Of a stretch of 64,000 nucleotides of DNA, positions 33,800-42,709 are shown in pieces. Under the pieces are notes generated by a model, which saw only the letters and a list, made by a program, of their open reading frames with translations, was not told the origin of the DNA and searched no databases. The DNA is taken from the NCBI GenBank assembly GCA_963724985.1, contig CAVRWV010000008.1, positions 62,001 to 126,000 of the forward strand, given 5' to 3'. How positions within the stretch are numbered: position 1 is the first letter of the stretch; every line of letters starts with the position of its first letter. The position numbers were made by a program, and so were the translations under genes. This DNA comes from JAJPJE01 sp963724985. GTDB taxonomy: Bacteria > Acidobacteriota > Terriglobia > Terriglobales > Acidobacteriaceae.

Positions 33800-33820
33800 T
33801 ATAATATTCCCGATCGGTAA
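33800..33820 (+). promoter_or_regulatory. hipBA -10 box and operator 3
   Basis: TATAAT at 33800-33805 is followed at once by TTCCCGATCGGTAA (33807-33820), a near-palindrome with one mismatched pair, 50 bases from operator 2. Binding here would cover the transcription start; the -35 (TTGCTT at 33779) is weak. Confidence 0.7.
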
Positions 33821-33837
33821 TATCGGGAGATGCGAAT

Positions 33838-34077
33838 TTGAAATACACCCCCGCTCTACTTGGAGAGACTATCCGAAACGTGCGCAGAGGCCTGCGCGTA
33901 ACACAAAAGGATCTCGCTTTAACATCCGGCACAGGGCTGCGCTTCGTCATTGACTTGGAAAAGGGCAAAGAGACTTGTCAGCTCGGGAAGACACTGCGTG
34001 TCTTACAGACACTCGGGATCAAGATTACCCTGACGCCCCCACCAACGGCATCATCGGAAGCGGAGAAGGGAGCGTAG
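33838..34077 (+). CDS. hipB: HipB-type antitoxin, helix-turn-helix repressor
   Basis: 79 residues from TTG 33838, eight bases after GGAG. The nearby ATG 33831 is out of frame and closes at once, so TTG is the start. The Xre/Cro HTH covers about residues 7-60: ALLGETIRNVRRGLRVTQKD, then LALTSGTGLRFVIDLEKGKE and TLRVLQTLGIKITL. It should neutralise HipA and bind the three upstream palindromes. It ends four bases before hipA. Confidence 0.9.
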   Translation: MKYTPALLGETIRNVRRGLRVTQKDLALTSGTGLRFVIDLEKGKETCQLGKTLRVLQTLGIKITLTPPPTASSEAEKGA

Positions 34078-34081
34078 GCGC

Positions 34082-35341
34082 ATGGCAAGGAAGCTCGATG
34101 TCTATCGGCTCGACGATCTCGTTGGGCACCTGATTCAGGACGACGGAGGACAAGTCATTTTCGAGTATGCGGGATCATGGCTAAACAGACCTGGCGCCGT
34201 GCCCTTATCTCATTCCCTGCCGCTGCGGCCGAAGCGTTTCCGGAGCAAAGAATGCCGCGGTTACTTTGCCGGCATTCTGCCCGAACAGGCGAAGCGCGAG
34301 ATCATCGCGCGAAATCTCGGAATCAGCGCGCGTAACGATTACGCAATGCTCGAACAGATCGGGGGCGAGTGCGCAGGTGCGGTGACCTTCATGCCGGCGG
34401 GGCAGCCGTTGCCCGAGCGCGATTACGAGTACCGCCCACTGACTCAGGAGGAGCTGGCCGGCATCATCAAAGAGCTTCCCACGCGTCCGCTATTAGCGGG
34501 TGACAAAGGTATTCGCCTCTCGTTGGCTGGCGCGCAGGACAAGGTTGCGGTGCGGATTGAAGGGGACAGAATCTGTATCCCGCTCGGCAATGCGCCGAGC
34601 ACACACATCCTCAAGCCGTCTGTGGCGCGTTTTGAAGGAGTTGTTTTCAATGAGGCGCTCTGCATGAAACTTGCGGGAGCCATCGGGCTCCCCGCCGCCG
34701 GCGTCGAGATCAGGAATGTCGATGGCATGGACTACCTTCTGGTCGAGCGATACGACCGTCATCATCGACAGAACGACGGCAAGGAGCCGATCGTAGAACG
34801 ACTTCATCAAGAAGATTTTTGCCAGGCACAGGCCATCGTCCCAGAACAGAAATATCAGAAAGAGGGTGGCCCTTCGCTCAAACAGTGCTTTGCCCTTCTG
34901 CGTGATTTTTCCAGCGCTCCGGTGATAGACCTCGCGCGACTGCTCGACGCCGTAATCTACAACTATCTTGTCGGGAACAACGACGCGCACGGGAAGAACT
35001 TTTCTCTTCTATATCGCGGTATCGAAACCGATAACTTTGAGGTCCGTCTCGCGCCTCTCTACGACATCGTCTGCACGGCGTACTATCCCGAGCTACACAA
35101 CGAGATGGCAATGAAAATCGGAAGTGAATACTCGTCCGAAAAAGTTGTACCGAGGGATTTTGAGAAGCTGGCGGAAGAGGCCGGGCTTGGAAGACCTTTG
35201 GTGATGCGGCGCATACCTGAGATCGCCGAAATGGTTATCGACGCACTTCCAAAACTCGCAACTACAAACTTTGTTGCCGAAAAAGTGGCGGCGTTGATCC
35301 GCCAACGAGCGGAGAACACGCGAAACCGCTTTCGTCGGTAG
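34082..35341 (+). CDS. hipA: HipA-type Ser/Thr kinase toxin
   Basis: 419 residues, the usual HipA length. The N-terminal domain includes FRSKECRGYFAGILPEQ and RNLGISARNDYAMLEQIGGE. The kinase part has the Gly/Ser loop LSLAGAQDKVAV, which carries the regulatory Ser position, then LLVERYDR, the catalytic VGNNDAHGKNFSLL with Asp and Asn, and the metal-site LAPLYDIV. E. coli HipA phosphorylates GltX and induces persistence; the same target here is only inferred. Intact. It sits next to a duplicated mnmE tail. Confidence 0.93.
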   Translation: MARKLDVYRLDDLVGHLIQDDGGQVIFEYAGSWLNRPGAVPLSHSLPLRPKRFRSKECRGYFAGILPEQAKREIIARNLGISARNDYAMLEQIGGECAGAVTFMPAGQPLPERDYEYRPLTQEELAGIIKELPTRPLLAGDKGIRLSLAGAQDKVAVRIEGDRICIPLGNAPSTHILKPSVARFEGVVFNEALCMKLAGAIGLPAAGVEIRNVDGMDYLLVERYDRHHRQNDGKEPIVERLHQEDFCQAQAIVPEQKYQKEGGPSLKQCFALLRDFSSAPVIDLARLLDAVIYNYLVGNNDAHGKNFSLLYRGIETDNFEVRLAPLYDIVCTAYYPELHNEMAMKIGSEYSSEKVVPRDFEKLAEEAGLGRPLVMRRIPEIAEMVIDALPKLATTNFVAEKVAALIRQRAENTRNRFRR

Positions 35342-35397
35342 TCGCACTGAAATCGCGACTATATAGACGTACCATTCATTGTCACGGGAAATAGGAC

Positions 35398-35415
35398 TTA
35401 CTTTCCAATACAGAA
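35398..35415 (-). other. attachment-site-like end of the mnmE fragment
   Basis: TTCTGTATTGGAAAGTAA, the FCIGK-stop codons. The same 18-bp gene end is the core site used by SGI1-type islands in mnmE (trmE/thdF). The second copy is at 37212-37229. Confidence 0.5.
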
Positions 35416-35545
35416 GCTCCCAAAAATCACGTTCAGGATGTCATCTGCAGTCGTCGCGCCCATGATTTCATCGAGCGCGCGCAGCGATCCGTAAAGGTCC
35501 AGCAGAATCTCGTGCGGATCTGGGCGCATGGATTTGGCTGTGGCA
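35398..35545 (-). pseudogene. Second, diverged copy of the mnmE 3' end
   Basis: Encodes HEILLDLYGSLRALDEIMGA followed by TTADDILNVIFGSFCIGK and a stop, matching the last 40 or so residues of the intact MnmE encoded at 37212-38570. The homology covers about 148 bases, starts within a few bases of the amidohydrolase stop, and is around 75-80% identical by eye, so it is not a recent copy. It has no start or G domain and cannot make a functional enzyme. It may be the residue of site-specific integration at mnmE. Confidence 0.88.
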
Positions 35546-37102
35546 TCACCTTGTGGCGTCAGCTGCCAGACTTTCGCGCACAATTGGCTTCCCATGCACG
35601 AAGACGGTGGTGATGCTGTCGTACGCATCCACGCTCTCCAGTGGAGACTTCTTCAGCAACAGCAGATTGGCGATCTTTCCCGGCTCGATCGTTCCCACCT
35701 GCGAATCGAGTTTGAACTCTCTTGCGTTATTGATCGTTGCGGCCTTGAAAATCTGTGCGAGCGACATCCCGGCTTTGTGCAACTGTTGCATTTCGAGATA
35801 TCCGTTCAGCCCTGGCAGATTGCCATAGGTCGGCGCCGAAGGCGTGTCGGTACCGAACAGAAACTTGGCATCCTTGCTGGATAGATACGCAACGACCAAC
35901 TGCACGTGGTGGATCGGCCCGTGCTCCAGTCCCGCATACACCGCTTCGTCTGGCGCGCCGCTATCATCGACCTCTTTCTTGAACCACTGGCCCTCTGGAC
36001 TTTTGAACCACACCGCCATTTCCGGCGGCACAACCTTCGGAATCGCCGCCATTTTCAAATACTGTGGATCAAAATATGCAGTGAGACCCGCGAGAACCTG
36101 AATCGTAGCCTGATAGCCAATTCTCTTTTCCACGATCTCATCGAGCACTTTCTTGATCTCATCCGGCAGACCGGCCTCGTGAGAGAGCGCGCCCCAATTC
36201 CACATACCATGCGCGATCACATCCACATCTCCGTCGACCGCGAACTTCTGCGCTTCAAAGCTATTCGCATGCATCATCAGGACCAAACCGTTCGCGGTGG
36301 CTGCCTTTCGGATTTCCGAAAAGTCCCCTGGGCTCATCACCGGAAGGTCCCGGACGTTTCCAAACCCGCGCTCGAAGAAAGTCTTTACGCAAATTCCTCC
36401 CGCGTTCTTTACGCGGGCAACATCGGCAGCGGGCGTGTGATCCTCGGGCTTGTACTCTGCGGGAATGCTTCCTGCCTGCTTCGGGTCATAGATGAAATTC
36501 GGAAAGAGTTGGAATCGCATCTCTGGCGGCGCGTACGACATGGGATACCCGTTCGCAAAGGGAATCGAAGGATTGCAGCTGTACAAATCGGGATGCAGCG
36601 GTTCGTGACGGAAGTCGCTCAATTCGTCAGGAATCGGTGCTACGAGATCTACCAATGTGGTGTAGCCGTAGTACAGGTAGGAACGCGGCAGCTGTTTGAG
36701 GTAGGCTTCGACCATAGCCTCGTGTTTGGAATAAGACTTTGCTAGAGGCTCGTGAAGCTTCGCCTGGTCGGGAACAATTCCCAGACCTGGAATCGAAGAC
36801 ACGTGGACGTGCGAATCCATTAGTCCCGGAATCAGATACTGTCCGCGTCCGTCGATCACCGTCGCTCCAGCCGGTGTCTTGGCCCTCAGGCTCCGGTCGA
36901 CTTGGACGATACGGCCATTTTCGATGAGTACGTTCCCCTTTTCGATGTGGCCCAGATTTTCGGGCGAGATGATAGTCGCGTCAGAGATCCAAATGCGGTT
37001 TGCGTCCGGCTTGAAACCTGAACCGGCAAAGGCTGTCGCGGAAACTAATAACGTGAACAGCGTGACGAGTGTCTTCATGTGGACGTTGAGCCGCATCCTC
37101 AA
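35546..37102 (-). CDS. Secreted amidohydrolase family protein
   Basis: 518 residues; likely start ATG 37078 (MKTLVTLFTLLVSATAFA, a signal peptide) or one of the codons up to 37102. Metal-dependent amidohydrolase motifs: GQYLIPGLMDSHVHV (HxH), a central His in LMMHANSFEAQ, DVIAHGMWNW, and the Asp in FLFGTDTPSAP. The C-terminal beta domain follows the usual pattern GTIEPGKIANLLLL. Substrate unknown; imidazolonepropionase- and prolidase-like proteins share this layout. It fills the interval between the two mnmE tails and its stop lies at the border of the fragment, which marks it as possibly acquired cargo. Confidence 0.85.
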   Translation of the reverse strand: MRMRLNVHMKTLVTLFTLLVSATAFAGSGFKPDANRIWISDATIISPENLGHIEKGNVLIENGRIVQVDRSLRAKTPAGATVIDGRGQYLIPGLMDSHVHVSSIPGLGIVPDQAKLHEPLAKSYSKHEAMVEAYLKQLPRSYLYYGYTTLVDLVAPIPDELSDFRHEPLHPDLYSCNPSIPFANGYPMSYAPPEMRFQLFPNFIYDPKQAGSIPAEYKPEDHTPAADVARVKNAGGICVKTFFERGFGNVRDLPVMSPGDFSEIRKAATANGLVLMMHANSFEAQKFAVDGDVDVIAHGMWNWGALSHEAGLPDEIKKVLDEIVEKRIGYQATIQVLAGLTAYFDPQYLKMAAIPKVVPPEMAVWFKSPEGQWFKKEVDDSGAPDEAVYAGLEHGPIHHVQLVVAYLSSKDAKFLFGTDTPSAPTYGNLPGLNGYLEMQQLHKAGMSLAQIFKAATINNAREFKLDSQVGTIEPGKIANLLLLKKSPLESVDAYDSITTVFVHGKPIVRESLAADATR

Positions 37103-37211
37103 CCTACGAATCGAGGAGAGGAAATGTTCCCTTCGTCATGATTTCGGTCAATCTGCTTGCCAGGCTTGCTGATTTGCATTGCACACCAAACGAGGGCTCT
37201 CGGGACAACCT

Positions 37212-37229
37212 TCACTTTCCGATGCAGAA
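37212..37229 (-). other. attachment-site-like end of intact mnmE
   Basis: TTCTGCATCGGAAAGTGA, the terminal codons of mnmE, matching 35398-35415 at 14 or 15 of 18 positions. Confidence 0.5.
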
Positions 37230-38570
37230 GCTGCCGAATATCAAATTAAGGATGTCGTCGGCCGTGGTCGCACCGGTGATTTCGTCCAGCGCGCGCAGCG
37301 ATCCATAAAGGTCCAGCAGAATCATCTCGTGCGGAACCCGAGCACGAGTGGACTCGGCGGCCGCATCGAGCGATTTCACCGAGTTCTCGACCAGGCCCGC
37401 CTGCCGCATGTTCGTAAGAAATGCCGCTTCCGGCTGCACGCCAGCATCTCCACTGATCTCGCGCAGAATTTCCGTGCGAAGTTCAGAGACACCTTCGCCA
37501 GTCAGCGCTGAAGTTCTTACGCGGGGAACGCCGTTGCTATCAACGGCACGAGGACTGCCCGCAAGGTCCGCTTTGTTTTCGACCACAATCGCCCGCCGTT
37601 GTTCGATCTGCTGCAACAACTCCTCATCTTCTTGATGAACGGCTTGCGTCGCGTCCAGAACGAACAGCACCATGTCGGCGTCGGCGAGCGCTTCCATCGA
37701 TTTGCGAATACCGATGCTCTCCGCCTCATCGAGCGCCTTGCGGATACCCGCCGTGTCCACCAGCTTCACCGGGATGCCTCCGATTGCGACCGTCTCGCTC
37801 ACCAGATCACGCGTTGTTCCCGGAGTTGCCGTAACGATGGCACGCTCGCGTTCCACCAGGCGATTGAACAAACTCGATTTGCCAACATTCGGACGCCCCA
37901 CAATCGCCAGCGTCAGCCCTTCATGAACCAGCTTCCCGTAAGCGAACGATCGCAACAGCTCGTCCATTCCGGCGCGAATCCCTGCAATATGCTGATCAAT
38001 AATTTCTGCCGCGAGCACCGGAACGTCATCTTCAGCGAAATCGACTCCTGCTTCCATCAATGCGATCAACTCGACGAGCTTCTGCTTGATCGGCTGTAGC
38101 CGGTGCGAGAGCGCACCTTGAAGCTGTTGCGCGGCCACGCGCGCCTGGTACAAAGTCTGCGAATCGATCAGATCACGAACGGCCTCAGCCTGCGTGAGAT
38201 CGATACGCCCGTTGAGGAATGCCCGCATCGTGAATTCGCCAGGCTCGGCGAGTCGTGCGCCGGCGGCCTGCGCAAGTTCCACCACATGCCTTAGCACGAC
38301 GGGCGATCCGTGCGCCGCAATTTCCACCAGGTCGTCGGTCGTATACGAGTGCGGTTTCTGGAAGAACGTAACCACAACCTCGTCGACTCGCTCGCCCGTC
38401 GCCGGTTCCACCAGCTCACCAAAGATCGCCCGCCCAGCCTCCAATTCACGCGGCAGGCGCAGCATCGGTGCGGCAATCGCGCGCGCCTCTGCACCAGAGA
38501 GACGCACAATGCCAATGCCTCCGCGCCCCGGAGGCGTGGAAATGGCGACGATAGTGTCGTCGAGATTCAT
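37212..38570 (-). CDS. mnmE: tRNA modification GTPase MnmE
   Basis: With MnmG, modifies U34 of tRNAs reading two-fold split codons (cmnm5U). 452 residues. The N-terminal formyl-THF-binding domain starts DTIVAISTPPGRGGIGIVRL. The G domain has GRPNVGKSSLFNRL, DTAGIRK and ENKADL. The C-terminal helical domain ends in the catalytic Cys motif FCIGK. Jag lies just upstream, as in many genomes, but YidC and the usual rpmH-rnpA genes are missing from this place. Confidence 0.97.
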   Translation of the reverse strand: MNLDDTIVAISTPPGRGGIGIVRLSGAEARAIAAPMLRLPRELEAGRAIFGELVEPATGERVDEVVVTFFQKPHSYTTDDLVEIAAHGSPVVLRHVVELAQAAGARLAEPGEFTMRAFLNGRIDLTQAEAVRDLIDSQTLYQARVAAQQLQGALSHRLQPIKQKLVELIALMEAGVDFAEDDVPVLAAEIIDQHIAGIRAGMDELLRSFAYGKLVHEGLTLAIVGRPNVGKSSLFNRLVERERAIVTATPGTTRDLVSETVAIGGIPVKLVDTAGIRKALDEAESIGIRKSMEALADADMVLFVLDATQAVHQEDEELLQQIEQRRAIVVENKADLAGSPRAVDSNGVPRVRTSALTGEGVSELRTEILREISGDAGVQPEAAFLTNMRQAGLVENSVKSLDAAAESTRARVPHEMILLDLYGSLRALDEITGATTADDILNLIFGSFCIGK

Positions 38571-38635
38571 GCTGCTGGATTATTGTAGTGATCCACGTAT
38601 CAGACGGACAGACGGGATCGCCTGTCCTGCACAGA

Positions 38636-39175
38636 CTATCTTCGCCGGAACGACGGCCGGCTTGGCGCGGCTGCCTTATAGTCCTTCGGGAAAACCACTA
38701 CACGGCGCTCCGCCCCCATGCCTTCACTTTCGGTGCGCAGGTCCTGAAAGTCACGTAACGCGAGGTGCACGATGCGTCGTTCGCGCGAAGACATAGCTCC
38801 GAAACGATAGGGTCTTCCAGTTTCACGCACTCGCTCGGCGGCAACATTGGCAGCGAGTCGCAACTCTTCCAGCCGCATCGAGCGATGATTCATGCAGTCG
38901 AAGATAAGCTTCTCGTGCTCGTCATGCTTGAGATCGAGCGATTCGATCGCAAGCAGTTCAACCGCCCGCAGCAGTTCGCCATTATGTGCCAGCAATAGAC
39001 GGCTGTCAGAACCGGAGAGGTCGACGAGGATCGAGGGCCGCTCCCAATCGCGGCTGTCGGTAACCGGCGGGTCTATGGTGATCCGGTAACGAAGCCGGAA
39101 GTCGCCGTTCTGGATGACTGTTTTGAGGAAGGCCTCGATCTTACGGGCCGCAGCTATTTTGTCGTCGATGGGCAT
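38636..39175 (-). CDS. jag: Jag-type RNA-binding protein (KH-like and R3H domains)
   Basis: 179 residues from ATG 39175 (MPIDDKIAAARKIEAFL). The KH-like part contains DLSGSDSRLLLAHNGELLRA; the R3H domain has LRLAANVAAERVRETGRPY and SSRERRIVHLALRDF with the family HxAL element. In other bacteria Jag/KhpB regulates cell elongation with KhpA. The open frame upstream to 39274 looks non-conserved. It directly precedes mnmE on the minus strand. No strong SD is seen. Confidence 0.88.
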   Translation of the reverse strand: MPIDDKIAAARKIEAFLKTVIQNGDFRLRYRITIDPPVTDSRDWERPSILVDLSGSDSRLLLAHNGELLRAVELLAIESLDLKHDEHEKLIFDCMNHRSMRLEELRLAANVAAERVRETGRPYRFGAMSSRERRIVHLALRDFQDLRTESEGMGAERRVVVFPKDYKAAAPSRPSFRRR

Positions 39176-39385
39176 GAGCGCAAGCAACAGTTGTACCAAA
39201 AAGAGGGGCCGCTGGGAAACCCGAGTTCTGAGCCGCCCGGGGCGATCACGCAAAGTCGACGTCAGGAACAGCAAGTTCGAAGCGGGGTAGCTTGGGTAGC
39301 TTGTTGCTAACGGATTCTCCCAGCTACTTGCTACCAGCTACCCCACCCGAGATCTACCTGGATGTAATTCTCGTTCCTGGGCTAC

Positions 39386-41584
39386 TCAGTCTCCGCCGAT
39401 CCGGAAACGCATTCCCGCTCGGAAATTGGTATGGAGCGCAGGATATCCGGCAGCTTCGTCGTATTTACGATCCGTGACGTTGTAAACATTCGCATAAGCC
39501 GTCACGCGGCTGTTCACCGCATACCAGCCGCCCAGGTCCAGGCGTCCGTATCCAGCAGAGTAGGTGACCGGCGGTTGCAGACCTTCAAAGTCCGAATCCG
39601 GACGCCGCGTCATCGCCGTAGAGGAGACGTTCGCTCCCCAGCGCTGCCCCAGATAGGAGATCAGCAGGTTTCCCGAGTGTTTTGGACGCCGAAGCAGCGG
39701 CCTTCCCGGATCGAGCAGCGGGTCGCTGGCAAACGGCTGATCGAGAATCTGCGTCGACAGATACGTATAGCCACCGTCGATGGAAATTCGCGTCCAGGGC
39801 CGCGCGTGCAATTCCAGTTCGGCTCCGTGTGCCAATGCCTTGTTGACGTTTACGTATTGCGAAACAAACGTCACTGGATCGAAGCTGAACGCAATCTGAT
39901 CGGTGAACAGATTATTGAAGTACGTTCCGGAGACAGCGTACCGTCCTCGTGATCCAAAACTCTGGTCGAATCCAGCCTCGAAAGCGCGATTTTGCTCAGC
40001 CTTCAAACCAGGATTCGGAACGATACCAAATCCGCCGACGCCAAATGATTCTTCCAGAGTCGGCTCCAGAATCCCCTGCGCATACGAAAAACGAAGGCGG
40101 GTTGCAGCCAGGCGCTCATTCCCTCGGCGCACAAGATAACTAGCTGCGACTCGCGGCACTGCCTTGTTGCCGAAGCTGCCATTGTGTTCGAAACGCAATC
40201 CGCCGATCAGCGAAAATCTGCCTAACGACAGTGCTTCCTGCCCGTACACAGAATGATTCAACCGCAGACCATGGCTGAGCGGCAGCGCGGTAAGGTCGCC
40301 AACAAACCCGTTTTCATCCTCGAACCGATAACCCACAGTTGTGTGTGCCCAACTGCGCGGTTGCCAATCGCCCTGGTATTCGAGTCCGGCCCGATTCAGA
40401 TTGGCAACGCTGTCGAACGGGAAGTCGATCGGTCCAAATAACGGCGAAACGCGCCCCGGATCCATGAATGTGTCCAGGTTAGAGCGCTTGTGGTTGTACT
40501 CGAATCCACTAATGCGATGTTGCCAGTGTGACGACGCCTGGATAGTCAGCTCAGTGCTTGCGAGAAAGTTGTTCTGGTGCGCAAGTTGATCGCTGTCCGG
40601 CGGAATATACGGCTGGCCATTGAAGTTCCAGAACGACTGGACTCCGGTGAAGTTATTCGAATGCCGCGCATGAAAACGCAACAGAATCTTAGGCGTGATC
40701 GCCACGCCCAGATTCGCCCCTTGCGACGAATTGGAGTATGCGTCGTTTACACCTTGTCCTTGCGTGTTGAATTGATTGGCGAACACGTTGTAATCGAAGC
40801 GTCCGCGCGCTCCGGAGAGCGAAGCATATCCGTTCGCCGTCGAGAAATTGCCGCCATCGGCTCCGAGTCTAAGCTCTGGCGTATGCGTGCTGCCGCTTGC
40901 GGTCCACGTCTGTACGACGCTGGTCATCGCGTCGGAGCCGTACAACGTGCTGTCGGCGCCACGCACCAGTTCCAGACGATTCATCTCCTGCATCGGCACC
41001 ACGCCAAAGTCGAACGTGCCGCCATCTTCATTGACCGTGACGCCGTCGATGATCACCTTGTTGTAGCGCGACTCCCCGCCGCGGACGAATAGAGACGACA
41101 AGCTCCCCGTGCGCCCGCTCTGGCCGATGACGACGCCCGGCAGAAATCGCAAAGCATCCGCCGTTGCTGTCGGATTCAAGAGCTGAATTTGCGCTTCATT
41201 CAGGCTGGAGGTTTGCGCGCCGCCTTCATCTTCTGGCATCGGCGTTCGCGAAGCGCTGACCACGACATTGCGCGTTTCCGCCGTGACCGACAATTTAACG
41301 CTGAGCGCTTCGCCGGGTACTTCGGTGCTGATTGTTTCCGGCGCAAATCCTGGTGCCAGCACCTGCACTTCATATTTGCCGCCAGCGAGATTGGCGAAGA
41401 TCGCCATGCCCTCGGCCGAGGTGCTCTGTAAGCCTGCTGGGGTTTTCGATCCAGACTGATAAACGGTGACGCGAGCGCCGCGAATTACGGCGGATTGGGA
41501 ATCCAGGACTTTGACGTTGAGATCAGCGGCCCATAGACCACTGACGAAGATAAAAAAAACAACTGCGGTGCGCAAATAGCGCAT
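39386..41584 (-). CDS. btuB: TonB-dependent outer-membrane receptor, vitamin B12 (BtuB-like)
   Basis: 732 residues with signal peptide and a good SD (AAGGAGG five bases before ATG). An N-terminal carboxypeptidase-regulatory-like domain (DLNVKVLDSQSAVIRGARVT) precedes the TonB box and plug (VVVSASRTPMPEDE, ADALRFLPGVVI, LFVRGGESRYNKVIIDGV). The barrel is 22-stranded by family, ending TNFRAGMRFRIGGD. A cobalamin riboswitch lies directly upstream, so cobalamin or a related corrinoid is the probable substrate, known from the regulation more than from the sequence. No btuCDF genes are nearby. Confidence 0.93.
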   Translation of the reverse strand: MRYLRTAVVFFIFVSGLWAADLNVKVLDSQSAVIRGARVTVYQSGSKTPAGLQSTSAEGMAIFANLAGGKYEVQVLAPGFAPETISTEVPGEALSVKLSVTAETRNVVVSASRTPMPEDEGGAQTSSLNEAQIQLLNPTATADALRFLPGVVIGQSGRTGSLSSLFVRGGESRYNKVIIDGVTVNEDGGTFDFGVVPMQEMNRLELVRGADSTLYGSDAMTSVVQTWTASGSTHTPELRLGADGGNFSTANGYASLSGARGRFDYNVFANQFNTQGQGVNDAYSNSSQGANLGVAITPKILLRFHARHSNNFTGVQSFWNFNGQPYIPPDSDQLAHQNNFLASTELTIQASSHWQHRISGFEYNHKRSNLDTFMDPGRVSPLFGPIDFPFDSVANLNRAGLEYQGDWQPRSWAHTTVGYRFEDENGFVGDLTALPLSHGLRLNHSVYGQEALSLGRFSLIGGLRFEHNGSFGNKAVPRVAASYLVRRGNERLAATRLRFSYAQGILEPTLEESFGVGGFGIVPNPGLKAEQNRAFEAGFDQSFGSRGRYAVSGTYFNNLFTDQIAFSFDPVTFVSQYVNVNKALAHGAELELHARPWTRISIDGGYTYLSTQILDQPFASDPLLDPGRPLLRRPKHSGNLLISYLGQRWGANVSSTAMTRRPDSDFEGLQPPVTYSAGYGRLDLGGWYAVNSRVTAYANVYNVTDRKYDEAAGYPALHTNFRAGMRFRIGGD

Positions 41585-41627
41585 TCGTCCTCCTTTTCAC
41601 GCGAAAGGGCGTTGACGTTGGCGATTC

Positions 41628-41790
41628 GCGCCGGTCTCCTGGCTTGCGACATTCAAATCGCGCTTGGCCTTCCCGTGTTTCCACAGTGACCAATCGCTGT
41701 CGGAGGCGCGGGCCTCCGGTCGCTTACAGTTGCGCGGCAGCGCGGGATTCTCACCCGCTTCCCAGCTCTTAAATCAGAGCGCGCGAACCG
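41628..41790 (-). ncRNA. Cobalamin riboswitch
   Basis: On the minus strand the core elements appear in order: AGCGGGTGAGAATCCCGC, CAACTGTAAGCG, GGTCACTGTGGAAACACGGG, then GGAAGGCCAAGCGC and the B12 box region AGCCAGGAGACC. It ends about 45 bases before the receptor start codon. Adenosylcobalamin binding should lower receptor expression. Confidence 0.93.
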
Positions 41791-41897
41791 AAGATGGAAA
41801 AGAGCATTCCGCCCAATTTGTGGACGAACTCAGGAATGACTGTAAATTTCAGCAGGACTGACTGTCAAATGCCGACCTCACAGGAACGCGGTGCGCG

Positions 41898-42605
41898 TTA
41901 ACGCTGCCGAAAAGCCGATTCGGCGATCGACTGTACTTCTTCGAGCGACGCCTGCATCGTCGCGTGCAGTTGCTCGAGCTTTTCCTTCCCCGCATCTTCA
42001 GGCACACGAATATACGGACCAAGGTGCACCCTTACTCGCGAGAATGGCTTCGGGATGAGCATGCGATCCCATGACTGCAGTGTCCACGCGCGCTGCGGCG
42101 CAACGTAAAACGCCACGATCGGCACTTTGGTATTGCGCGCCAGCAAAACGGGGCCAGGTTTGGCGACATAGACAGGTCCGAGAGGACCGTCGATGGTGAA
42201 TGCTACAGAGCGGCCTTCCTCAATTTCCGTGTGCATACCCAACAGCGCGCGAACCCCGCCGCGCGTGCTCGATCCACGAACCGCACGATATCCGAACAGC
42301 TCGATGATGCGCGCGATGTATTCGCCATCGAAGCTGCTGCTGGTCATCACAGCAATCTTGCGGTTGCGAAATGCGTAGCACGCCGGAAGGATGCAGCGAT
42401 GCCAGAACACGAAGACCGTCGGCACAAAGTTGAGATTCGGCGGCCCGCCTTCAGCCAAGGAGACTTCATAGCGCAGAGTCGGGCCAAGCAGACGAATCAA
42501 CAGATAAGCGGACCAGGTGATTGCCGTCAGCTTCAGACGCTGCGTGAAGCTAAAGCCGGCCGCGCCGTTCTCAGGGCGCTCCGTCTTATCGGGAGAAGCA
42601 ATCAT
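41898..42605 (-). CDS. DUF374 / LPLAT-family acyltransferase
   Basis: 235 residues. It contains the LPLAT-like elements FVFWHRCILPACY, MTSSSFDGEYIARII, GSSTRGGVRALL and FTIDGPLGPVYVAKPGPVLL, and a late AFYVAPQRAWTLQSWDRMLI. The His in WHR takes the position of the family His. DUF374 proteins are thought to act on lipid A-related substrates. It follows bamA in the same direction and may belong to the envelope operon, as the last gene. Confidence 0.9.
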   Translation of the reverse strand: MIASPDKTERPENGAAGFSFTQRLKLTAITWSAYLLIRLLGPTLRYEVSLAEGGPPNLNFVPTVFVFWHRCILPACYAFRNRKIAVMTSSSFDGEYIARIIELFGYRAVRGSSTRGGVRALLGMHTEIEEGRSVAFTIDGPLGPVYVAKPGPVLLARNTKVPIVAFYVAPQRAWTLQSWDRMLIPKPFSRVRVHLGPYIRVPEDAGKEKLEQLHATMQASLEEVQSIAESAFRQR

Positions 42606-42709
42606 TTGCGGATTGATTCATTGTAAGCCAGCTGAAGAGCTGGTTACTTTGGCATTGATTTGTTAACGCGCAATCAGTCCGCTCCCGAACGAGAGCGGAC
42701 TTTGCGGCA

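Noticed and set aside
34082..35341. hipBA as a cargo gene inside the mnmE-flanked interval
   Set aside because: It lies outside the two mnmE tails, so the direct repeats do not bracket it.
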